Source of the DNA: an uncultured Clostridia bacterium | GTDB taxonomy: Bacteria; Bacillota; Clostridia; Christensenellales; Aristaeellaceae | Reading direction: 5' to 3' | DNA length: 64,000 nt | Assembly: GCA_947631405.1 (NCBI GenBank) | Contig: CANRLC010000002.1 | Coordinates: 52,083 to 116,082, forward strand | Shown: positions 57,954-64,000 of the stretch, in pieces | How positions within the stretch are numbered: position 1 is the stretch's first letter | How the letters are laid out: the number at the start of each line of letters is the position of its first letter | The notes under the pieces: generated by a model | The model's input: the letters and a program-made list of their open reading frames with translations, nothing else | Databases searched by the model: none | Told to the model about the DNA's origin: nothing | Translations under genes and position numbers: made by a program

Positions 57954-59885
57954 ATGGCGATTCTCTCCGAGATACGCGGCCCGCAGGACGTCAAGCGCCT
58001 GACCTCCGAGGAATGCAAGGAGCTGGCGGTCGAGCTGCGGCAGACGATCATCGACACCGTCTCGCGGCAGGGCGGCCATCTGGCGTCCAACCTCGGCGAC
58101 GTGGAGTTGACCATCGCGCTGCACCGCGCGTTCGACAGCCCGACGGACAAGCTGATCTTCGACGTCGGCCACCAGATCTACGCGCACAAGCTGCTCACAG
58201 GGCGGCAGGAGCGCTTTGGCACGCTGCGCTCCTACGGCGGCATCAGCGGCTTTCCCTGCCGCGCGGAGAGCGAGCACGACCTGTTCGACACCGGGCACTC
58301 GTCCACGGCGATCTCGATGGCGCTGGGGCTGGCCCGCGCGCGCGATTTGCAGGGCGAAAACTATCACGTCGTGGCGGTCGTGGGCGACGGCGCGCTGACC
58401 GGCGGCATGTGCTACGAGGCGATGAACGACGCGGGCAACGGCAAAAACCGCCTGATCGTCGTGCTCAACGACAACGAGATGTCCATCGACCGCAACGTCG
58501 GCGCGCTGTCCAACTACTTTAAGCACCTGCGCGCCAGCGCGTCGTGGTACGGCGGCAAAAAGCGCGTCAAGCGGGGACTTGAGCGCATTCCGCTGGTGGG
58601 CAAGACGCTCGCGCGCTGGGCGGAGAGCGCCAAGAACATGGTCAAATCCGTGGTGACGGGCGGCGAGATGTTTGAGGCGCTGGGCTTTCGCTACCTCGGC
58701 CCGTTCGACGGACACGACATCGACGAGATGACGCACATCTTCGAGGAAGCCAAGCAGGTGGACGACATGCCGCTGCTCATCCATGTGGTGACGCAGAAGG
58801 GGCACGGCTACGATCTGGCCGAGCGCCAGCCGGAGAAGTTCCACGGCGTGGCGCCGTTTCGCGTGGAAAACGGGCTGCGCCGCGAGCAGTCCGGCAAGGA
58901 GAGCGCCGCGCACGCGGCGGGCAGCGCGCTGGTGGCGATGGCCGCGGAGGATAAGCGCGTCTGCGCGATCACCGCGGCGATGGCGGCCGGAACGGGCCTT
59001 GACGAGTTCGCGACGTATTACCCGGAGCGCTTCTTTGACGTGGGCATCGCCGAGCAGCATGCGGTCAGCATGGCGGCGGGGCTGGCCCGCGCCGGGATGC
59101 GCCCGTATTTCGCCGTGTACGCGACGTTCTTCCAGCGCGCTTACGATCAGATGATTCACGACGTCTGCCTGCAAAACCTGCCCGTGTGCGTGCTCTCCGA
59201 TCACGCCGGGCTGGTCGGGGACGACGGCAAGACGCACCACGGCGTGCTGAGCGTGCCGATGCTGCTCTCCCTGCCGAACCTGACGCTGCTCGCCCCGCGC
59301 GACACGCAGGAGCTGCGCGCCGCCGTGCGCGCCTCGCTCGCCGTCGAGGGGCCGTGCGTCATCCAGTACCCGAAGGAGGGCATCGAGCCTTACGCGCAGG
59401 CGTTGGGCGGCGAGGGCTTTGCGGTGGGCCGCTGGCAGCGCCTTTTAGAGGGCGAGGAGCGCGTGCTGCTCGCCTACGGCCGCATGACGCAGCACGCGCT
59501 GCGCGCGGCGGAAATGATGCGCGAGCAGGGCGTCAAGGTCGGCGTGATCGACTGCTGCTCGCTGCGCCCGATGGACATGACCTGCCTGCGCAGGTTGATG
59601 GCGAAGCGGGCGAAGATCGTCACCGTCGAGGAGGGCGAGATGATCGGCGGCTTCGGCGCGGAGATCGCGCGCCAATGCGCGCTGCACGGCGCGCCGCCCC
59701 CGGTCGCGATGCTGGGCACGCCCAACCGCTTCATCGCGCACGGCTCGGTCGAATTGCTGCTGCGCGAGTGCGCGCTGATGCCCGACCAGATCGCGCGGCG
59801 CGCGATGGAGGCGTTCGGCGGGGAGACCGCGGCCAAGGGCGGAGCCGAAGCGCAGGCCAAACCGGAGGAGACGCATGAGCGATAA
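57954..59885 (+). CDS. dxs: 1-Deoxy-D-xylulose-5-phosphate synthase
   Basis: 643 residues. Thiamine diphosphate enzyme that joins pyruvate and glyceraldehyde-3-phosphate, the entry step of the MEP isoprenoid pathway. 'VGDGALTGGMCYEAMNDAG' and 'NDNEMSIDRNVGALS' form the ThDP site; 'VDVGIAEQHAVSMAAGLARAG' (here FDVGIAEQHA) and 'HGVLSVPMLLSLPNL' complete the transketolase-like halves. RBS GGGAGG. Overlaps tlyA by 11 nt. Confidence 0.96.
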   Translation: MAILSEIRGPQDVKRLTSEECKELAVELRQTIIDTVSRQGGHLASNLGDVELTIALHRAFDSPTDKLIFDVGHQIYAHKLLTGRQERFGTLRSYGGISGFPCRAESEHDLFDTGHSSTAISMALGLARARDLQGENYHVVAVVGDGALTGGMCYEAMNDAGNGKNRLIVVLNDNEMSIDRNVGALSNYFKHLRASASWYGGKKRVKRGLERIPLVGKTLARWAESAKNMVKSVVTGGEMFEALGFRYLGPFDGHDIDEMTHIFEEAKQVDDMPLLIHVVTQKGHGYDLAERQPEKFHGVAPFRVENGLRREQSGKESAAHAAGSALVAMAAEDKRVCAITAAMAAGTGLDEFATYYPERFFDVGIAEQHAVSMAAGLARAGMRPYFAVYATFFQRAYDQMIHDVCLQNLPVCVLSDHAGLVGDDGKTHHGVLSVPMLLSLPNLTLLAPRDTQELRAAVRASLAVEGPCVIQYPKEGIEPYAQALGGEGFAVGRWQRLLEGEERVLLAYGRMTQHALRAAEMMREQGVKVGVIDCCSLRPMDMTCLRRLMAKRAKIVTVEEGEMIGGFGAEIARQCALHGAPPPVAMLGTPNRFIAHGSVELLLRECALMPDQIARRAMEAFGGETAAKGGAEAQAKPEETHER

Positions 59886-60711
59886 GACGCGCGCGGACGT
59901 CGCGCTGGTGGAGCGCGGCTTGGCGCCCAGCCGCGAGCGCGCGCAGGCGCTGGTGATGGCGGGCGCGGTGTATGTGGGCGAGCGCCGGATCGAGAAGGCG
60001 TCCGAGCGCGTCGAGCCGGACGCGCCGCTGACCGTGCGCCAGAGCGGAACGGGCTACGTCAGCCGGGGCGCGCTCAAGCTGAAAAAGGGGCTGCAGGTCT
60101 TCGGCGTGGATGCGGCGAACCGGGTCTGCATGGATCTGGGCGCGTCCACGGGGGGATTTACCGACGTGCTGCTGCGCTCGGGCGCGCGGCACGTCTACGC
60201 GGTGGACGTGGGCTACGGACAGCTCGACTTCAGGCTGCGCGAGGATGCGCGCGTGACGGTCATGGAGCGCACCAACGCCCGCTACCTGACGGCGGAGGCG
60301 TTCCCCGAGCGGCCGACGCTGTGCGTGATGGACGTGTCGTTCATCTCGATCACGAAGATTCTGCCCGCGGCGGCGGCCATTCTGGGCGAGGCGGGCGAGA
60401 TCGTCACGCTCGTCAAGCCGCAGTTTGAGGCGGGGCGCGAGCGCGTGGGCAAGAAGGGCGTCGTGCGCGACGCCGCCGTCCATCTGGACGTGCTCCTGAG
60501 CATCCTGCATTTCGTCGAGACGCAGATGCGCTGGCGCGCGCAGGGTCTCTCCTTTTCGCCGATTCGCGGGCCGGAGGGCAATATCGAGTTTCTGCTGCAC
60601 CTGCTGCCGCCCGAGCGCTGCACAGGCGGTGTCGGGCGCGAGGAGGCCGGGCGGGTCGTCCGCGAAGCGCACGAAAGCTTCTCGTCCGGCAGGGACGGGG
60701 AGGAGGTCTGA
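59875..60711 (+). CDS. tlyA: TlyA family rRNA 2'-O-methyltransferase
   Basis: 278 residues. N-terminal S4 RNA-binding domain ('RADVALVERGLAPSRERAQALVMAGAVYVGERR') and an FtsJ-like methyltransferase domain ('VCMDLGASTGGFTDVLLRSGARHVYAVDVGYGQLDFRLR', 'KPQFEAGRERVGKKGVV'). TlyA methylates 16S and 23S rRNA and affects capreomycin sensitivity in mycobacteria. In this region it commonly follows dxs. Confidence 0.92.
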   Translation: MSDKTRADVALVERGLAPSRERAQALVMAGAVYVGERRIEKASERVEPDAPLTVRQSGTGYVSRGALKLKKGLQVFGVDAANRVCMDLGASTGGFTDVLLRSGARHVYAVDVGYGQLDFRLREDARVTVMERTNARYLTAEAFPERPTLCVMDVSFISITKILPAAAAILGEAGEIVTLVKPQFEAGRERVGKKGVVRDAAVHLDVLLSILHFVETQMRWRAQGLSFSPIRGPEGNIEFLLHLLPPERCTGGVGREEAGRVVREAHESFSSGRDGEEV

Positions 60712-60713
60712 CG

Positions 60714-61598
60714 ATGATACGCAGGGTGCTTTTCGATCTCAATCCCAACAAGGACGCCGTCTTCGCGGCGGCGCGCGCCTGCGCCGAACTCTGCGTGGAG
60801 CACGGCATTTCGCTGTGCATGCTCGCCGAAAACGAGGGCGCGCTCACGGGCGAGATGGCCGCGCTGCGCGGCGCGTTCACGCTGCTTCCGTCTTTGCGAC
60901 CCGGCGACGTGGACGCGATCGTCGTCTTCGGCGGGGACGGCACGGTGCTGCGCGCGCTGAGCGCGTATTCCCTGTGCGACGCTCCGGTGCTGGGCGTCAA
61001 CCTCGGTCGGCTGGGCTTTCTGCTGGAGACGCAGACGGACGAGCTGCCGCAGGCGATCGAGATGCTCTGCCGGGGCGAGTACGACATCGAGCGGCGGATG
61101 ATGCTGCACGTCGAGGCGACGTGCGGCGGGCAGCGGGTTGATCGCTATGCCGTCAACGAGGTATCGGTCTCGCGCGGCATGTCGCAGCGGCTGATCGCGC
61201 TGGACGCGCTGGTGGGCGACACGCTGGTCGATCACTACATCGCCGACGGCGTCGTGGTCGCCAGCCCCACGGGTTCCACGGCCTATTCGCTCTCGGCGGG
61301 CGGCCCCATCGTCAGCCCGGACGTGCCCTGCTTCGTGCTCAATCCCATCTGCCCGCACACGCTGCAATCGCGGCCCATCGTGCTCTCCGATCGCGAGCGG
61401 GTGACGCTGCGCATCCACATGATCGAGAGCCGCGAGGGCATCCTGCTCTCCGTGGACGGGCAGACCGTCTGCCGCATGAACAACATGGACGAGGTGCGCG
61501 TCAGCCGCGCGCCGCACGACGCGCTGCTCATCCGCTTCCCCAAGGAACGCAACTTCTTCTCGCTTCTCAAGGACAAGCTCTCCCAGTGGAGCCTGTAA
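60714..61598 (+). CDS. nadK: NAD kinase
   Basis: 294 residues. Makes NADP from NAD. 'VVFGGDGTVLRALS' (GGDG), 'GVNLGRLGFLLE', 'VNEVSVSRG', 'VVASPTGSTAYSLSAGGPIVSP' are the family motifs. Starts 2 nt after tlyA. Confidence 0.95.
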   Translation: MIRRVLFDLNPNKDAVFAAARACAELCVEHGISLCMLAENEGALTGEMAALRGAFTLLPSLRPGDVDAIVVFGGDGTVLRALSAYSLCDAPVLGVNLGRLGFLLETQTDELPQAIEMLCRGEYDIERRMMLHVEATCGGQRVDRYAVNEVSVSRGMSQRLIALDALVGDTLVDHYIADGVVVASPTGSTAYSLSAGGPIVSPDVPCFVLNPICPHTLQSRPIVLSDRERVTLRIHMIESREGILLSVDGQTVCRMNNMDEVRVSRAPHDALLIRFPKERNFFSLLKDKLSQWSL

Positions 61599-61617
61599 GC
61601 ACGACAAGGAGGTCACT

Positions 61618-62067
61618 ATGAAGGCAAACCGTCAGGCGCTCATCCGCGAGATCGTGGAAGGGCAGGTCATCCAGACGCAGGAGGAGCTTGCCGAGGTGCT
61701 GCGCAGCCGCGGCATGGACGTCACGCAGGCGACCGTCTCGCGCGACATCAAGGAGATGCACCTGCTCAAGGTGCTCTCCGAGGGCGGCGTCTACCGCTAC
61801 GCCACGATGGACAAGGGCGAGCAGGGCGTCAGCGACAGGCTCATCCGCATGCTCGCCGACTCGGTGATCGACGTCGCCAGCGCCAACAACCTGATCGTCG
61901 TGCGCACGCTCTCCGGCAGCGCGCACGTCGCGGGCGAGGCGCTGGACAGCCTCAAATGGCCGGAGGTGCTGGGCACCATCGCCGGGGACAACACCATCCT
62001 CGTCATCGTGCGCACCAACGAAGAGGTCGAGGCCGTGCTCAAGCGCTTCCGCGCGCTCACGCGCTGA
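61618..62067 (+). CDS. argR: Arginine repressor ArgR/AhrC
   Basis: 149 residues. Winged helix N-terminus ('EELAEVLRSRGMDVTQATVSRDIKEMHLLKV') and C-terminal hexamerisation/arginine-binding domain ('GTIAGDNTILVIVRTNEEVEAVLKRF'). Regulates arginine metabolism; in Firmicutes it is often placed before recN, as here. RBS AAGGAGG. Confidence 0.95.
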   Translation: MKANRQALIREIVEGQVIQTQEELAEVLRSRGMDVTQATVSRDIKEMHLLKVLSEGGVYRYATMDKGEQGVSDRLIRMLADSVIDVASANNLIVVRTLSGSAHVAGEALDSLKWPEVLGTIAGDNTILVIVRTNEEVEAVLKRFRALTR

Positions 62068-62091
62068 GGCAAGCGAAAGGAAGATGCGCCC

Positions 62092-63825
<1,734 letters not shown>

Positions 63826-63860
63826 CGCGCAGCCTGCGGATAGAAAAGAGTGAAATAAAC

Positions 63861-63905
63861 AAGCTGCCTCCGCGGTGAAATGCCGCAAGAGGCAGCTTAC
63901 TTTTT
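63861..63905 (+). terminator. Terminator after recN
   Basis: AAGCTGCCTC pairs with GAGGCAGCTT, with CGG/CCG in the loop, then ACTTTTT. Confidence 0.88.
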
Positions 63906-63929
63906 GCTTCGGTTTTTCCCGAATCATAC

Positions 63930-64000
63930 TAGGCCTTGTTTGAAAAATAGTGAAGCATAGTGCTATTTCAACAAAACGGAAATAGCACCAATGTAAACGA
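63930..64000. other. AT-rich end with inverted repeat, possible mobile-element end
   Basis: After the recN terminator the composition turns AT-rich. GTGCTATTTC (63960-63969) pairs perfectly with GAAATAGCAC (63979-63988), and a related GAAAAATAGTG lies just upstream after GGCCTTGTTT. This resembles the terminal region of an insertion sequence or MITE, but the window ends before a transposase could be seen. Confidence 0.35.

Overview
The window is a high-GC (roughly two-thirds G+C by eye) chromosomal segment of a spore-forming, low-complexity-envelope member of the Clostridia. The evidence is a complete spoIIIA operon (spoIIIAA-AH), a gerW (ytfJ) homologue, the Asp23/AmaP/DUF2273 trio, and the nusB-folD-xseAB-ispA-dxs-tlyA-nadK-argR-recN order typical of Firmicutes. 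An OLE RNA sits with its oapA partner between ispA/DUF212 and dxs. The species cannot be named from sequence alone; a Christensenellales-like lineage is only a guess. Almost all genes are tightly packed, often with ATGA overlaps. Promoters are mostly sigma-A type with clear TATAAT-like -10 boxes, several of them extended (TGn).

Region by region. 1-8.4 kb: tail of a lipid kinase, a secreted multi-SH3 protein, a degenerate HPr-like protein, an RlmL-type RNA methyltransferase, fructose-bisphosphate aldolase, a DegV protein, a YfcE phosphodiesterase, exonuclease III, and the ytfI/gerW sporulation pair. 8.6-16.8 kb: aspartokinase, a response regulator/ABC transporter/histidine kinase module, then an ECF-type S component with pantothenate kinase and homoserine dehydrogenase. 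17.4-21.4 kb: a stand-alone MsmX/UgpC-type sugar ATPase, a PucR/CdaR regulator and an S41 protease. 21.5-23.9 kb: an acquired-looking resistance-type cassette (aminoglycoside nucleotidyltransferase-like gene plus three GNAT acetyltransferases) with lower GC, the last gene strongly AT-rich. 24.0-30.4 kb: a polysaccharide cluster of four tandem GT2 glycosyltransferases, a polysaccharide pyruvyl transferase and an FrhB-like protein.

30.4-45 kb: comEC, an orphan ParB-like gene, a second DegV, tadA, lysA, a P-loop kinase, a serine hydrolase, an M20 peptidase, ogt, a large zinc-ribbon membrane protein, a small membrane protein, and the cysteine desulfurase/thiI pair. 45.3-51.6 kb: spoIIIAA-AH, then Asp23, AmaP and DUF2273. 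51.6-63.8 kb: nusB, a Kae1/TsaD paralogue, folD, xseA, xseB, ispA, DUF212, OLE RNA, oapA, dxs, tlyA, nadK, argR and recN. The window ends in an abruptly AT-rich inverted repeat that may be the end of a mobile element.

The most interesting unexplained signal is a repeat architecture seen at three loci (about 18.54-18.69, 44.94-45.27 and 50.30-50.45 kb). At each, the terminator-like hairpin of the upstream gene is present as two (or three) direct copies, each locus with its own hairpin sequence. Between the copies lies a 100-130 nt spacer carrying a pyrimidine-arm/purine-arm hairpin (CTTTCC...GGAAAG type) and ending in GACAGACTGA or a similar word. This looks like a small element family that sits in terminators and duplicates them. 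Other notable points are an HPr homologue lacking the catalytic His with Glu at the Ser46 position, shortened SpoIIIAF and SpoIIIAG, a spoIIIAE whose only plausible start is CTG, an RBS-sequestering hairpin ahead of the ParB-like gene, and structured leaders upstream of the ECF transporter gene and comEC.
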